A DNA stretch of 64,000 bases from Salvia splendens (taxonomy: Eukaryota; Streptophyta; Magnoliopsida; Lamiales; Lamiaceae). Under the pieces are notes generated by a model. That model ran no database searches. It worked only from the letters and a program-made list of their open reading frames with translations, and was not told where the DNA came from. The number at the start of each line of letters is the position of its first letter. The first letter of the stretch is position 1. The position numbers and the translations under genes are program-made. The stretch spans positions 10,214,063 to 10,278,062 of the forward strand of contig NC_056049.1 in the NCBI RefSeq assembly GCF_004379255.2, given 5' to 3'. Positions 44,971 to 57,067 of the stretch are shown in pieces.

Positions 44971-44985
44971 GGCTCTGATACCAAT
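44971..44985 (-). other. copia B primer binding site
   Basis: The plus strand GGCTCTGATACCAAT is the complement of TGGTATCAGAGCC, adjoining the right LTR. Confidence 0.88.
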
Positions 44986-45811
44986 TGCTGGGGTTTGGAG
45001 ACCCTTGCACAGCGGAAGACATGCATAAACAAATAAATCAGATCTACAGATTTATTTGACCGATCATGGGATTAATTAACTACATGTTAAACACAGAAAT
45101 TGCATCCAAGAACACACATAATTCATGTAAAAGGAATTAAAACCTAAAACATGAATTCCTACGGTTTAGAATTACCGATCTGATTCTCCAAAGAATCATC
45201 GATTGCTTGTGCCTTCTCCACGTGATGTTCTTCGTACTCAACCAAGAATCTTCTAATATGTGTCCCGAACTCAGATAATGACCTTTGGGTGGGCAAAGCT
45301 TGTCATAATCGAAAAGGGTTTGATTAGAAAGAAGACAGAATATCAGTTTTGTCAAAAACCGATTTTTTGTCCACTCCCAGAGGGGAGCACGAAAATTATG
45401 TGTTAATCTATTTTAATCTTCTTTCTAATCTCCTTTTATATAGAGTTATTATGGGCCAGATTAGGGATCCATGGAGGTTGGACTTGGGCCAAACCTGTTG
45501 GACTTTTACTAATTAAATTGAGCCATAATTTAATACAAGTCCAATAGAATTTTATTATCATCCACTATAGTATAATAATATTGACTGCCCGTCCAATCCC
45601 CAATTATGAGTAATCCGGGCTTTACCTCTTTAATTTATTATTTCCTGTGTTTAAGATATAAATATCCATTAATTAATTTAAGCATGCTATTTGACTTTAA
45701 TTAATTAATATATTTTTCCAAGAGTTGTCTAGTTCAAAATCTTTATTTATTATTCTGGAATAAATTCCAACCGGCCGGGTTTCTGAATAATAAAACCTTT
45801 TTCGAACACCT
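44986..45811 (-). repeat. 5' LTR of copia B, interrupted by Athila-3
   Basis: Identical in order to 35865-36691. At 45811 it stops at TTCGAACACCT, where the left copy continues CTTGAGG. The Athila LTR begins at 45812. The expected target duplication is CACCT (45807-45811). Confidence 0.9.
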
Positions 45812-47296
45812 TGATAAGTCGTATTCTAGGCCTAGGTTACGGGTCAGTATGATGTGCATAATTGAATTATATCTGGAAAACTAGTTGCTTAAGCGTGCAG
45901 GGTAAGCGTTCTAGCCAGTAGGCAGAGTTTCAGACACTCCAAGTGAAAAGGGCGTCAGGACGATTACGTACTGACCAGTATACATGCAAAAATGGCTCGA
46001 GATGGAGAAGGAGGATAGCTGGGACTGCTCAATCACAATTAAGGGCAAAGAAGTCATTTCACCGCAAGGTCTTACCCTAAAAATCAAGGGTAAGCCTCCC
46101 TATAAAAGGAAGCCACTTGGAGAGCTTAGGGGGGAATAATTCATCATCATCACTCTTAGGTAGAATTCTCTCGGAGTTCAGTCCTTCAGCCCAGTCCTGA
46201 ATCTCGTTCCTCGCCACTGCCATGGTCACCTGAAGATCTAGATGTTCCCGGAGTTCCAGATCGTCCGTTCCAGCCAGCAGAACCGTAGTTAGAGATATCA
46301 TCGCCCGCAGTGGCAAAACACTTTTATTCGCTTTCGTAGTTTAATTTACTTGCTTTCCTTACGTTGGATCTTTGTTTGCTTTTGGATATTTTCTGTTTTT
46401 GAAGTACTTGTGGAAGATCCGAACGTGTTTATGATATGAAGTTGATTTCCGTTTCAGTTATGGTGTTGATTTCTTTTCCTTCCTATTCCGCCTAGTTAGC
46501 TTAGATCTAAGGTTCCTTGGTGTTTAAGTGCTGAAACTTTCCTTTCTTTGTTTCCGTCAAAATTCCTTTAGTTAAATGTGGAACTATTGATCGTGAGTGA
46601 ATCGCTGCATGTGAAGTCTTGTTTGAGTTCGTTTTCGTTTTCCTGCTGACCAGTACGCGGAGTTGCATTTTCTGTGTTTTGATTTCAGATTTGGTGTTCT
46701 TATTTGTGGATCTGTGTTCGCGAATTGATAAACTGTGTTTCCATGTTGAATCTGGAATTATTTTCTGATTTTAGTTTGTGTTGTTGAAGAAGATGATGTC
46801 CATGTCTAATGTTGGGGACCACTTTGTTTTTTAGATGCTTTTTGCTTTTTTGTCCTTTACTTTTAGTTATAACCTGCAGATCTGTCAGCCTAGTCACCAT
46901 GACTACCACTACCCTCTGAATATTCTGTCTAGCCCAAAATAGAATCTCGTACCTTCCAAATATTTTCTGTTATAAAAATGTCCCCATATTTCCACGTACA
47001 CAGCTGCACCCCTACACTTCTTTCCCCATTCTAGTCAGTAGGAAATTACCTTTAAGTTCTTGCCTAGGTAGAGACTCAACCCGAGCGTGGTAGCTAACCA
47101 AACCATCCAGAATATCACCACAATAGTTTTAACGCACCATCTCTGTGGGATTCGACCCTTACCACCACTATACTGATCAGTAGAAGTGGGTTGAGGAATT
47201 TTTGAAACCAGGGTCTAGGCTTAGTTAGGATCTCTATCCTGACCAGTAGGATATATCCTTGCTTGAACGACACCTAAGCGCCCTGAGGTCCTTTCA
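45812..47296 (+). repeat. 5' LTR of Athila-3 (1,485 bp)
   Basis: TGATAAGTCG...GGTCCTTTCA. It has a TATA box at 46101 and several copies of the CTGACCAGTA-type palindrome. Confidence 0.93.
46071..46110 (+). promoter_or_regulatory. Athila LTR core promoter: hairpin plus TATA box
   Basis: CTTACCCT (46071-46078) and AGGGTAAG (46087-46094) form an inverted repeat ending seven bases before TATAAAAGGA (46101-46110). The same arrangement is conserved in the LTRs at 30271, 42103 and 58808. Promoter role is inferred. Confidence 0.65.
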
Positions 47297-47298
47297 AA

Positions 47299-47316
47299 TG
47301 GCGCCGTTGCCGGGGA
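47299..47316 (+). other. Athila-3 primer binding site
   Basis: TGGCGCCGTTGCCGGGGA, two bases after the LTR end. This is the sequence usual in Athila/Tat elements, generally assigned to tRNA-Asp. Confidence 0.88.
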
Positions 47317-47405
47317 TGGATGGCGTTACTAGTTACTTTTGTGTGTGATACTTTGGCGTATATATTGTGCATAATCTTCTTTTTCTTTTCTTTTCATTTC
47401 AGTTT

Positions 47406-48973
47406 ATGAGAAGCAGTTCGGCTCCTGACCAGGGGAGACCGAAGATACTTCAGCGAGGATCTATACTCGTAACCACTCGTTCTGGCCTGTCGACCACCTT
47501 GTCTGACCTAGGGACGAGTAGTGACGAAGAGAAGGGCACCATAGAGGGACCGCTACCAGAGGAGATACCACTGTTGGAAGGCAACCCAAGGGAAATGGCC
47601 AACCAGGGAGATGAGGACCCGGAGATCGGGATGCTGAACGCGCATACTGAAGGAGAGCCCCCGCAAGCCATAGTCGTTACTCCAGGGCAAACCGCCTGCG
47701 ATGTGAAACCTCATGTGATCGCAATCCTGCCTACATACTGTGGGAAGAGCTATGAAGGGCCGTATGAGTTTCTTCATGAGTTTTGCAAAATTTGTAGGGC
47801 GTAGAGGAGACCAGCAGGAGCAACTGAGGATGATTATAGGCTGAAGGCTTTGCCATTTGTGCTCAAGGGGGAAGCTAACACCTGGTTCATGCGCCTGCCC
47901 CCCAACTCTATTGAGACTTGGGCCGATTTCAAGTCAGCATTTCTGGGCGAGTTTTTTCCGTCATCCAAGACAAGCGCGCTGAAGAGGGAAATAACTAATG
48001 TGAAGCAAGGGTATGATGAGCCCTTGAGTGATTATTGGGCAAGATACATGGGTCTTTTGGAATCATGTCCCAACCATCGCATGGCGGACATTGAAGTACA
48101 TCATACTTTCTACGAAGGCATGAACGCGGTAACCAAGGACCTGGCACATTCATCGTCAGGAGGAAGCTTTACGCAATTGCGGGTTAGCGAAGCAAAGAGA
48201 GTCCTAAGGAAGCTGCTGAATGCAAAAAAAGAGTATGACCATTCAAGGGAAGGATACAATCGAGAGCGGGCTGCTGTTGCCTCGGTTACTGATCAGGAAA
48301 ATACACTGGAGCAGAAAATGGATTTGAAAATAGATGAGCAGAAGAAGTCACTTCTGAGTGCGATCGAGAAGAGCACTCCACCACCTTCCCCAGCTGGGAA
48401 TTACAAGGGTGCAGAGCAGGGAAATCAAGGACCGAACTATGATCAGCCTAATGATTTCGGGAATATGGAGCAGGTTAATGCTGCGGGGTACTTCAATTCT
48501 AGTGGGCATTGGATTCAAGGTAGGCAACGGGATGCACCATGGAGGGATCATCCGAACTTCCGATGGGGTGACGGGAGCCAAAATCAGAACCAAGGTCAGA
48601 ACCAGTATAACCCTCATCCGAACCAAAACCCTAACCGTGGACCAGTAAACCCAGACTACCAGCCCAACTGGTCAGGAAGAAACCAACATTCCCAAAACCA
48701 AAACCCACAAAACCCGAACCCTGTCTATGTGCCACCCCACCAGAGAAACTTCCAAAACTTCCAAAATCAGCCAAACCCAGGACCCCAAACCATCAGAACC
48801 AAAATCAATTCCAAGGCCAGCACCAGAATCAATATCCTCAAGATCAGTACACCCCTCCTGCCCAGTATAACCAATACCCGCCTAATCAAGGCCAGCAAAA
48901 TTCCCAGAACTATCAACACCAAGGGCCAAGTCACTTCCAAAACTCGAACAGGTCAAGGAGATCCGTTGAGGAC
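47406..48973 (+). pseudogene. Athila-3 gag, one stop and one frameshift
   Basis: The ATG at 47406 starts MRSSSAPDQGRPK. The capsid-like core follows (FLHEFCKICRA, LKGEANTWFMRLPP, FLGEFFPSSKT, LSDYWARYMGLLESCPNHRM). A TAG at 47802-47804 interrupts the frame where Athila-1 has CAG, consistent with a single C-to-T change. After WRDHPNFRWGDG comes an Asn/Gln/Pro-rich tail (about 48550-48960). The frame shifts near 48785-48800 in an A/C-run, after which the correct reading joins pol at [12 protein letters not shown]. No CCHC zinc knuckle is visible. Gag would package the RNA, but this copy could make it only by readthrough and frameshifting. Confidence 0.88.
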
Positions 48974-51900
48974 ATGATGGGTGAAATGCTAGCGTCACAA
49001 CAGAGCATCAAAGGAGAATTGCAATCCCATAATGAAGTCGTGCAGGGGATGCAAAACGCCCAGAAGGAACATAAGGCGAACATGGATATGATGAATAGAC
49101 AGTTAGCTCAACTGGCCAGTTCGGTGGGTGATTTGAAGGGAAATGCAGGGAAACTCCCATCTACAGTCCAATTGCCCGAAAAGGCAAATGTGAGTAAGGT
49201 TACGTCGAGGTCAGGAACCACTTATGACGCGCCTCAACCGAGACAACCTAGTGGAGAATCCAATGGAACGAAGATAAGAGGTGATACCATTTCAGCGGAA
49301 GAATTAGGGAGAACTATGCCTCGGATGAAAGATCCATTCTTCTTGGATGATACACCAAGTGTACGAGGTGAACCCGACACCCTACTGACCAGGAAGGAAC
49401 CTCCTCAAGAGGTAGAGCCCAGAATGGAGGCCCAGACCCAGGAACTACCCAAGAGAAACTCCAAGAATGTTGCTGAAGAACCAGTAGAGGAGAAAAAAGG
49501 GGAGAAACCATTCCCATTCCGATTTGTTACAAAGAGGAAGAAAGAGAACCCGGTTGACTACTTGTCGATTTTTGGGAAGTTGGATGTCACCATACCATTC
49601 CTCCAAGCCGTGAAGCTACCCCCTCTGGGGAAATTCATAAAGGACTTCATAGCCGGGAGAGCCCAGAAGGATGGCAAGATTATGGTGGAAGGGATAGCGT
49701 CAGCAATAGTGCAAGAGAAGTTGCCACCCAAGAGAGCCGATCCAGGTATGTTCACTCTGCCCATAGCCATAGGAGATGTGAAGGTCAAACATGCAATGTG
49801 TGATTTGGGGGCATCCATAAATGTCATGCCATTGTCTATCTATAACCGATTGAAGGGAGTTAGATTGTCGAATACTAGGGTATTGATCCAACTGGCTGAT
49901 AGGTCGTGCATAAGTCCTGAGGGAGTTTTAGAAAACGTGTTAGTAAGAGTGCATGATTTTACCTATCCTGCTGATTTTTATGTGATCAAAATGAGTGAGC
50001 ATGAAGCTAGGGAATCTAGTGGAGTGTTGTTAGGAAGGCCATTTTTTAGAACGGCTAAGACAATAGTGGACATGGCCGAGGGGACAATTTGCATTGATTT
50101 TCATGGAGAGAAATTCACTTTTGATATCAATGAAGCCATGAAGAAACCGATTGATTCTGAGAATTTGTGTTATGTTGATGTGATTGACCCCCTTGTCCAA
50201 GATTTTCTTGAGACCGAACTATTGCAGGAGAAACTCCAAGCGTTAGATGTTTATGAGCATGCTGACGTCGAAGCTGCTGCATGGTGTGATCTGATCAGTA
50301 GCCAAGGGTTGACTGATGAAGAAATAGAAGTAGCAATCAAGGAATTCTGTCTGAAATCGGAGTTCATTGGAGCCACAGGGGTTCAGCTACCAGCCAGTAT
50401 AGAAGAACCATCGGGGGGAGATTTAGAAAAAGAAGGAGAGATTGAGAAAAACCCTCTACCCGAAGACACACTTCCACCTCAAGTTGAGCTGAAGAAGTTG
50501 CCACCGAATTTGAAGTATGCCTTCCTTGGAGAGGAGAACTCATATCCAGTGATCATCAGTAGCAGCCTTACGAAGGAACAAGAGGCTAGGCTACTAACCG
50601 TGCTGAGCAAGAACAAGAAGGAGATTGGTTGGAGTCTTACAGATTTAGTGGGAATTAGCTCTGACGTCTGCATGCACCACATTAGGTTGGAGGAAGGAGC
50701 GAAGGCACATCGAGATGCTCAAAGGAAGGTAAACCCTAACATGCGAGAAGAGATATTGAAGGAGATCTTGAAGTTGTTGTCGCTAGGGATTATCTATTCA
50801 GTACCGGATAGTGAGTGGGTCAGCCCGATCCACATGGTCCCAAAGAAGTCGGGCATCCAAGTAGTTCAGAATGAGAGGAATGAGCTGATCCCAACGAGGC
50901 TAGTCACGGGTTGGCGAATGTGCATCGATTACCGTAAGCTGAACAATGCGACCAGGAAGGACCATTTTGCCCTGCCGTTCATCGACCAAATGTTGGAGAG
51001 ATTAGCTGGGAAGAAGTTTTTCTGCTTTCTAGATGGGTACAACGGGTATTTCCAAATTTACGTAGATCCTGAGGACCATGACAAGACCACTTTCACTTGC
51101 CCGTTTGGAACCTATGCATACCGTCGCATGCCTTTCGGCCTGTGCAACGCTCCAGGTACGTTTCAACGATGTATGATGAGCATATTTTCCGATTTGATTG
51201 AGGATTGCATAGAGATATTCATGGACGATTTTACGGTTTACGGAGACTCGTTCGACTCTTGCCTTCACCATTTGGATATAGTTTTGGAGAGGTGTCAAGC
51301 AAAGAGTTTGGTTTTGAACTTCGAAAAGTGCCATTTTATGGTCGCCGAAGGGATAGTTTTAGGACACGTGGTCTCAGAGAGAGGTATCCAAGTGGATCGA
51401 GCCAAGGTAGATGTTATATCCAAATTACCATTCCCTACTGATCAGAAGGGAATAAGGGGTTTTCTGGGGCACGCCGGATTTTATCGAAGATTTATCAAGG
51501 ATTTCTCCAAGATCGCCCAGCCCCTTACTAGATTACTTCAGAATGACGTGGAATTCATCTTTGATGAGCAATGCAAGGCTGCTTTCAACCTTCTCAAGGA
51601 AAAGTTGATATCCGCACCTATCATAAGGGCTCCTGACTGGAACCATCCTTTCGAAGTAATGTGCGACGCCAGCGATTTTGCGGTAGGAGCCGTGCTGGGT
51701 CAGAAGATCGACGGGAAGAGGTACGTAATTTTTTATGCGTCCAAGACTTTAAATCAAGCCCAGCGGAATTACGATACCACTGGAAAGGAGATGCTGGCAG
51801 TGGTGTATTCCTTCGAGAAGTTCAGGCCATATTTGTTGGGATCCAAGGTCATAGTGTATACTGACCATGCGGCGATTAAGTATCTGATTGCCAAGAAGGA

Positions 51901-53476
51901 ATCCAAACCACGCTTGATCCGATGGGTACTCTTGTTACAAGAATTCGACTGGGAGGTAGAAGATAAGCGAGGAGTCGAGAACAAGGTGGCAGACTATTTG
52001 AGCAAAATAGTGCAAGATGGAAACGGTGACGAAGTGCATGATAAATTTCCAGAGGAACATTTGAGTGAGGTGATTTTTGTGCCCAGAAAAATTGATTGGG
52101 AAGAAGTGTTGAAACTTACTGGTCAGAATGATACAGCGAAAGGAAAAGAGAAGGTAGGGCAAGAGCCATGGTACGCGGACCTGGCCAACTACCTAGTAAC
52201 TGGAGAGCTTCCAGAAGTACCGAGTGTTACCAAAGCACAAAGAATGAAGATCAAGAGTGAAGCAAAATACTACTTTTGGGATGACCCCTATCTGTGGAGA
52301 GTAAGGTCCGATCAAGTGATAAGGAGGTGCATTCCTGACTGGGAGCAGCGGGATGTTTTAACCCACTGTCATTCATTAGCATGCGGAGGACATTTCGGGT
52401 CCAAGAAGACGGCAAGGAAGATTTTGGATAGCGGCTTTTATTGGCCAACCCTCAACAAAGATACGTACGAGTTCTGCAGGAGCTGTGAGCGTTGCCAACT
52501 GACCGGTGGAATATCTGCCCGGGATGAAATGCCGCAGGTACCCGTAATAGTTTGCGAGCTATTCGACATATGGGGAATGGATTTCATGGGACCTTTTCCT
52601 TCATCCTATGGGAATCTGTATATCCTAGTTGCTGTAGACTACGTCTCCAAATGGGTAGAAGCCAAGGCCACAGGCACGTGTGAAGCCAAGGAAGTGGCCA
52701 AGTTCTTAAAGAGTCATATCTTCAGCCGATTCGGTGTACCCAGGGCGATCATATCCGATCAAGGTACACACTTCTGTAATCGCACAATTGAAGCCTTGAT
52801 GAAGAAATACGGTGTGCACCATAGACTATCCAGCCCTTACCATCCGCAAGCAAATGGTCAAGCAGAAATCTCTAACCGCGAGATAAAGAAAATTTTGGAG
52901 AAGACGGTGAACACTTCTAGGAAGGATTGGAGTGTAAGGTTAGAGGATGCTCTCTGGGCGTATCGAACAGCCTACAAGACCCCCATAGGCATGTCCCCTT
53001 ACCGGATTGTTTTTGGGAAGATGTGCCATTTACCAGTTGGAATCAAGCATCGAGCATACTGGGCAGTACAGAAAGTGAATATGGATGCTACAGCCTGTGA
53101 AGAGGAAAGGAAGTTGCAACTGCAGGAGCTTGAGGAACTTAGATTGGAGTCATTCGATTCCGCCATGTGGTACAAAGAACGAACTAAATTATGGCATGAT
53201 CGAAATCTGAGGACTAAGGAGCTCCATGTTGGCCAGAAAATACTACTCTTCCAGTCAAGATTGAAGCTTATGCCAGGGAAACTCAAGTCCAAATGGACAG
53301 GACCTTACATCATAACTGCACTCCGATCTAATGGGGCAGTAGAAATTTCAGGGAGTTTTTCTAACTCTGAACCTTTCATAGTAAATGGGCATAGGTTGAA
53401 AATATTCAGGGATAATAGCGAGGTGGGTGTAGTGGATGAAATTCCACTACAACCACTTACATCGGTTTCATACTGA
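48974..53476 (+). CDS. Athila-3 pol polyprotein (protease, RT, RNase H, integrase), open frame
   Basis: 1,500 codons without a stop, ending TGA at 53474-53476. The ATG at 48974 is probably internal to gag-pol, not a real start. Counting from it: protease [11 protein letters not shown] near residue 273; RT with [13 protein letters not shown] near 615, [11 protein letters not shown] near 683 and catalytic FMDDF near 750 (51218-51232); RNase [18 protein letters not shown] near 893; integrase zinc-binding [12 protein letters not shown] to CERCQ near 1130-1175; catalytic D, D and E in [18 protein letters not shown] and [10 protein letters not shown]; and a GPY/F-type motif KWTGPYI near 1440. All catalytic residues I can place are present. 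It may still lack expression because gag upstream is broken. Confidence 0.92.
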   Translation: MMGEMLASQQSIKGELQSHNEVVQGMQNAQKEHKANMDMMNRQLAQLASSVGDLKGNAGKLPSTVQLPEKANVSKVTSRSGTTYDAPQPRQPSGESNGTKIRGDTISAEELGRTMPRMKDPFFLDDTPSVRGEPDTLLTRKEPPQEVEPRMEAQTQELPKRNSKNVAEEPVEEKKGEKPFPFRFVTKRKKENPVDYLSIFGKLDVTIPFLQAVKLPPLGKFIKDFIAGRAQKDGKIMVEGIASAIVQEKLPPKRADPGMFTLPIAIGDVKVKHAMCDLGASINVMPLSIYNRLKGVRLSNTRVLIQLADRSCISPEGVLENVLVRVHDFTYPADFYVIKMSEHEARESSGVLLGRPFFRTAKTIVDMAEGTICIDFHGEKFTFDINEAMKKPIDSENLCYVDVIDPLVQDFLETELLQEKLQALDVYEHADVEAAAWCDLISSQGLTDEEIEVAIKEFCLKSEFIGATGVQLPASIEEPSGGDLEKEGEIEKNPLPEDTLPPQVELKKLPPNLKYAFLGEENSYPVIISSSLTKEQEARLLTVLSKNKKEIGWSLTDLVGISSDVCMHHIRLEEGAKAHRDAQRKVNPNMREEILKEILKLLSLGIIYSVPDSEWVSPIHMVPKKSGIQVVQNERNELIPTRLVTGWRMCIDYRKLNNATRKDHFALPFIDQMLERLAGKKFFCFLDGYNGYFQIYVDPEDHDKTTFTCPFGTYAYRRMPFGLCNAPGTFQRCMMSIFSDLIEDCIEIFMDDFTVYGDSFDSCLHHLDIVLERCQAKSLVLNFEKCHFMVAEGIVLGHVVSERGIQVDRAKVDVISKLPFPTDQKGIRGFLGHAGFYRRFIKDFSKIAQPLTRLLQNDVEFIFDEQCKAAFNLLKEKLISAPIIRAPDWNHPFEVMCDASDFAVGAVLGQKIDGKRYVIFYASKTLNQAQRNYDTTGKEMLAVVYSFEKFRPYLLGSKVIVYTDHAAIKYLIAKKESKPRLIRWVLLLQEFDWEVEDKRGVENKVADYLSKIVQDGNGDEVHDKFPEEHLSEVIFVPRKIDWEEVLKLTGQNDTAKGKEKVGQEPWYADLANYLVTGELPEVPSVTKAQRMKIKSEAKYYFWDDPYLWRVRSDQVIRRCIPDWEQRDVLTHCHSLACGGHFGSKKTARKILDSGFYWPTLNKDTYEFCRSCERCQLTGGISARDEMPQVPVIVCELFDIWGMDFMGPFPSSYGNLYILVAVDYVSKWVEAKATGTCEAKEVAKFLKSHIFSRFGVPRAIISDQGTHFCNRTIEALMKKYGVHHRLSSPYHPQANGQAEISNREIKKILEKTVNTSRKDWSVRLEDALWAYRTAYKTPIGMSPYRIVFGKMCHLPVGIKHRAYWAVQKVNMDATACEEERKLQLQELEELRLESFDSAMWYKERTKLWHDRNLRTKELHVGQKILLFQSRLKLMPGKLKSKWTGPYIITALRSNGAVEISGSFSNSEPFIVNGHRLKIFRDNSEVGVVDEIPLQPLTSVSY

Positions 53477-54083
53477 TCAGTAAGATAGAAATTTGGAATT
53501 CCGCGCGGCCAATTTCCCTTTGAAAATAGTTTGAATATACTGGCCAAGTTGAATTCCAAAATGCCTAAGGAAGTTGTAAATATTGTAAATACGTAATTAA
53601 TCTTTGCACGATAGATAATTCCTAAAAATCAAAAAATATTTTCGGGCCATAATTTTAATTTGAAGTGCACATTGACCAATGGATTACTTATCTGGTGCTA
53701 TTTCAAAATTTTATTTAATTGCCCATTTGAATTAGTTTCTTTTTTTTTGGGAAGTTATAGAGAGGACGAAAATTTGAATTAAAGCTTGTGCAGCTTTTGC
53801 AGGGTGGCAGCAGGAAAAATGGCGCGTGAGCAGAGGGAAAAGACGCGCGGACCAATCAGAGGCCAGAAACCTCAACCGCCCTTCCCGTCTGAAACGTCGC
53901 GACCGGCTACCCCTGATAACCGGTTACAACCACCTGGAACTGCATTCTCTCTCCCACATAACCATACCGCTTTACCTTTTCCCCCTCACAAACCCTCATT
54001 TTGCAATTACACTCTCTCTCGAAAAATTCCTTTTTCATCTCCGCCGACTCCCAACCCTAATTTCCAGATCGTAATTTCCGCTC
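53477..54083 (+). other. Athila-3 spacer between pol and downstream ORF
   Basis: Non-coding. It starts with ATACTGATCAGTAAGATAG just at the pol stop and holds a T-run with GGGAAG near 53740-53755. It could contain splice signals for a subgenomic RNA, unproven. Confidence 0.5.
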
Positions 54084-57067
54084 ATGGGTAAGAAGGCATT
54101 CGCCAAGAAAAACAAACCCAGCCGCCGAGAAACCCCGGAGGCACGACCACACCCACCAGCACCCGTCGCTCAGCCATCGCCCATGGTTTCCTTGGATGCC
54201 ATGATGGCATTTCTTCGCCAACAGGACCCAACTAGGGACTGGACGGCGGCATTGACTGGTTTTGGTCAAACGGGGGGCGTCGGAACCACATCCAGCGAAG
54301 CTCCGCCTGCGCCGGTAAGTCATGCAGCAGATTCAGTACCGGAATCGGCAGAACTCGACGCTATCGCCGCACACTACGACTCCGACTCTAAGGAGCGTAA
54401 GAAAAAGTCGAGCCAAGGCAAGACAACTCCGGAGGGGAGCGAAGGAACAGAGAAAACGCCGGAAGCGGAACCGGTATTTCAAGAAGTGAGAAGGCCGGAA
54501 ATAGATTTGAATGAATCGGCCAGAAAACAAGGCCTCATGACAGACGAAGAATTTGACTCGATTCTGAACAGGGTCAACCGGAGAGAAGAGGACACTGCAA
54601 CAATGGCTGAGGGTCTAGACCTCGCATTGGGGGCAGTAGGAAACAGGGAGAAAGCCACATCAGGAACCATACCGGAAGGCCGACCTTTCCAGTTGGTAGG
54701 AGTGGAAGGAGAGGTACCGAGCAAAGAAAAAGAACCAGTAGATCCCCAAGTGAAAGCCGGGGATGATAAAGTACAAGTAGAAGAGGAAGGTACTGCGTCT
54801 ACGGAAGCCAAGGATGCAGGAACAGAGACAGCAGAGCCGGAAGTAGAGGCACCCACCCCAGTGGCACCTCAGGTTGTAAAACCGATTCCGGTCAGGCGAA
54901 AACTGGTGGTGAAAACAGACCCCAAGGCAGACTCGCCCAAGCCGCAGAGGGTATCGCAACGTTGTTTGGGTAGGTAGGCCTCCAACAGGGCAAAACCGAA
55001 CACGGCGGAGGACCCCATAGAGATCGCAAGCGAGGAAGAGCGAGCCACTCCGAAAGAGGCTGAAGGTGAACCTGTTCAAGCTACTGATCAGGAAGACACA
55101 GGGGTGTCTCCAGTACAGAACGAACCGGACACGACAATGGAAGAAATGGCTGGGGGACCGAACCTCACTTCAGAGTCAGGAAGGTCTAATAGATCTGAGA
55201 AAGACGAGGCCTTACTTCAAGCTGAGGAGGAAGCCAGGTACCAGATAGAAAGAAAAAGGAAAGGAAAAGGCGTTGTGAAGAACAAGCCGAGTACCAAAAA
55301 ACCACGTACCGTGAACACATGCATCGTGATCACTGAGGCTGACCAGAGGACCCCATCAAACCGGCAAACACAGAGTGACAGTGAATATGAGATCAGTGAA
55401 GAATCTGAATCTGCTAGCGATAAGACCATGGAAGATGAGGAGTACAAGGAGCAGCAACTCCCTAACGATCATCGGGAACTATTGCATCCACCTGCAGAAC
55501 CACTCCGATATAAGCGTTGGACGGTGGAGCTCACAGATGACGTGGTGGAGGGGATGCAATTTTTTGACTCCAAGGAGCTCCAATCCATCTATCGCACCAA
55601 GAACGCAAAAGGCAAGAAGGTTAAGTGTGGAAAGGTAATTCATCTCCCCTCGTTAGATGAATTGAAGGTTCGGGAATCGTTTCTCGCCCTTTTCCATGAG
55701 TTGGGTTTTGAATGGCTGTTAAGGAATGAGAATTTGAGTGTTCCGGTCGATTTGGCCAAAGAATTTTTCGCGACCTTTCGATTCAAGGTCACAACGGATT
55801 TGGATGTAGAGTGTATCAGTTTCAGAGTATTTGGAGGAGAGATTAGGATGAATTTGATTGAATGGATTGTTCGGCTAGGGATATGCAGTTTGGAGGAGGC
55901 CATAGGGCCCGAGTGGAGAGATAGGGAGCAGGGGATTCCCCGCAGGCATGTGGACTTTGAACCCCAGGTAGCTTGGGAAGAGCTTACTCACCCCGGGGCA
56001 GGACAGTTTCAGTCCACTATCTCCCGATCTATCCATCTCAACGATCCTAATCTACGCCTGGTTCAACTCTTCTTGGGTTACAACCTTTTAGGACAGTCGA
56101 ATTCGGCAGTCCGGACATCGATGACGGAATTGTATCTTATGTGGTGTGCCAAGAGAGGCAAGAAGTTGCACTTAGGGTTCTGGACTGCATACACATGTCA
56201 CCTCATCGCTACCCCACCCAGCACGGAATATTTCCCTCTGCCATATATTGGGAATCTTTGTGAAAAACAACATCACCGTTTCAGAGGACGAAGACTTAAC
56301 CCCCTTGACGATGGTGGACGCCCCAGGATTGTTTGATACCCCCCTATTCGTCCGGACGAATGCGGTATACATGAGGCAAGGCGTGCCACACTTCTACGCG
56401 ATGGGAGAGGAAGCTACACCCACTGCTCGGTTGGCAGCAGCTCATGAAGCACCGGCACACGACCAGAGGCAAGAGGGGATGGAAAAAGCTGTGGAGGAAA
56501 TAGCGGAGGAAAGCAGACAGATAAGGGCAGAAATGATCGGATTGGCATCAGACCAGGAACAGCGTCAAGCCAGAATGGAGAAAGCAATGGAAGAAGTTAG
56601 AAAGAAGAATAAGCAATTGAAAGCAGAGATGGTCCAGCTAGCGGGAGTAGTGGAACGGATGTTGGAAGGAATCTGCAGAGCAGAGGACATTGGCTCGAAA
56701 GCAAGACGCTATGGAGACGTTAGTGACTACTTTGGGAGAGGAAAACCATCGATTGATCACGGAGATGGGCCGGATGGCATCCGTGATAGATGTGTTGTTG
56801 AAGGAAGTGACCAGCCGGAAGAAGGAACCAGCTACAGGAACAAGCGGCCATGGAGGCCAGGACGATGAGACCCACCCACCAGAGATAATGATAGAAGAGC
56901 CCGAGGAAGAGAACGCCGAGGTGCCGGCAGCAGCCGAGGGAACCGGCGAAGGAAAGGAGGATCACACTGGAACGGAAGAGGAACCCCTGGAAAAGCAGCC
57001 TACACCACCTGCCCACGGAGGAGCAGGAGACTTCGCTAGACCGGTCCCCCCCACCCTGACAAGTTAG
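54084..57067 (+). pseudogene. ATHILA-type downstream ORF, one stop and two frameshifts
   Basis: The frame opens at 54084 (MGKKAFAKKNKPSRRETPEA). An acidic, Glu/Lys-rich low-complexity N-terminal third is interrupted by a TAG at 54975-54977. The same frame continues to about 56250 with the conserved core: KEFFATFRFKVTTDLDVECISF, IEWIVRLGICSLEEAIGPEW, QFQSTISRSIHLNDPNLRLVQ and SMTELYLMWCAKRGKKLHLGFW. This resembles the plant ATHILA ORF family (PF03078-type) of unknown function, sometimes called env-like by position. One frameshift near 56250-56275 leads into a coiled-coil region (repeated MEKAMEEVRKKNKQLKAEM-like heptads), and a second near 56690 continues it to 57067. No signal peptide or membrane segment is visible. 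Confidence 0.8.

Larger units (their letters stand above)
35865..45811 (-). mobile_element. Ty1/copia-type non-autonomous element (copia B), minus strand
   Basis: Left LTR 35865-37330 and right LTR 44986-45811 (broken) are about 98% identical over the shared 826 bp. On the minus strand the LTR starts TGTTAGGATTGG, the polypurine tract is AAGTGGGAGAT (plus 37331-37341) and the primer site is the reverse of GGCTCTGATACCA at 44971-44983. A gag remnant is present but no RT or integrase was found in 37331-40119, so it appears non-autonomous with a very long leader. It interrupts the Athila-1 integrase; expected target copy GTGAG (35860-35864). Confidence 0.85.

Noticed and set aside
45137..45355. 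72-codon minus-strand frame also present at 36016-36234
   Set aside because: It is found in both LTRs of copia B, so its repetition reflects LTR duplication and not a gene family.
50479..50682. Minus-strand frames recurring at 33628-34059, 50479-50682 and 61820-62023
   Set aside because: They are antisense shadows of the conserved pol frame and recur only because pol is repeated.
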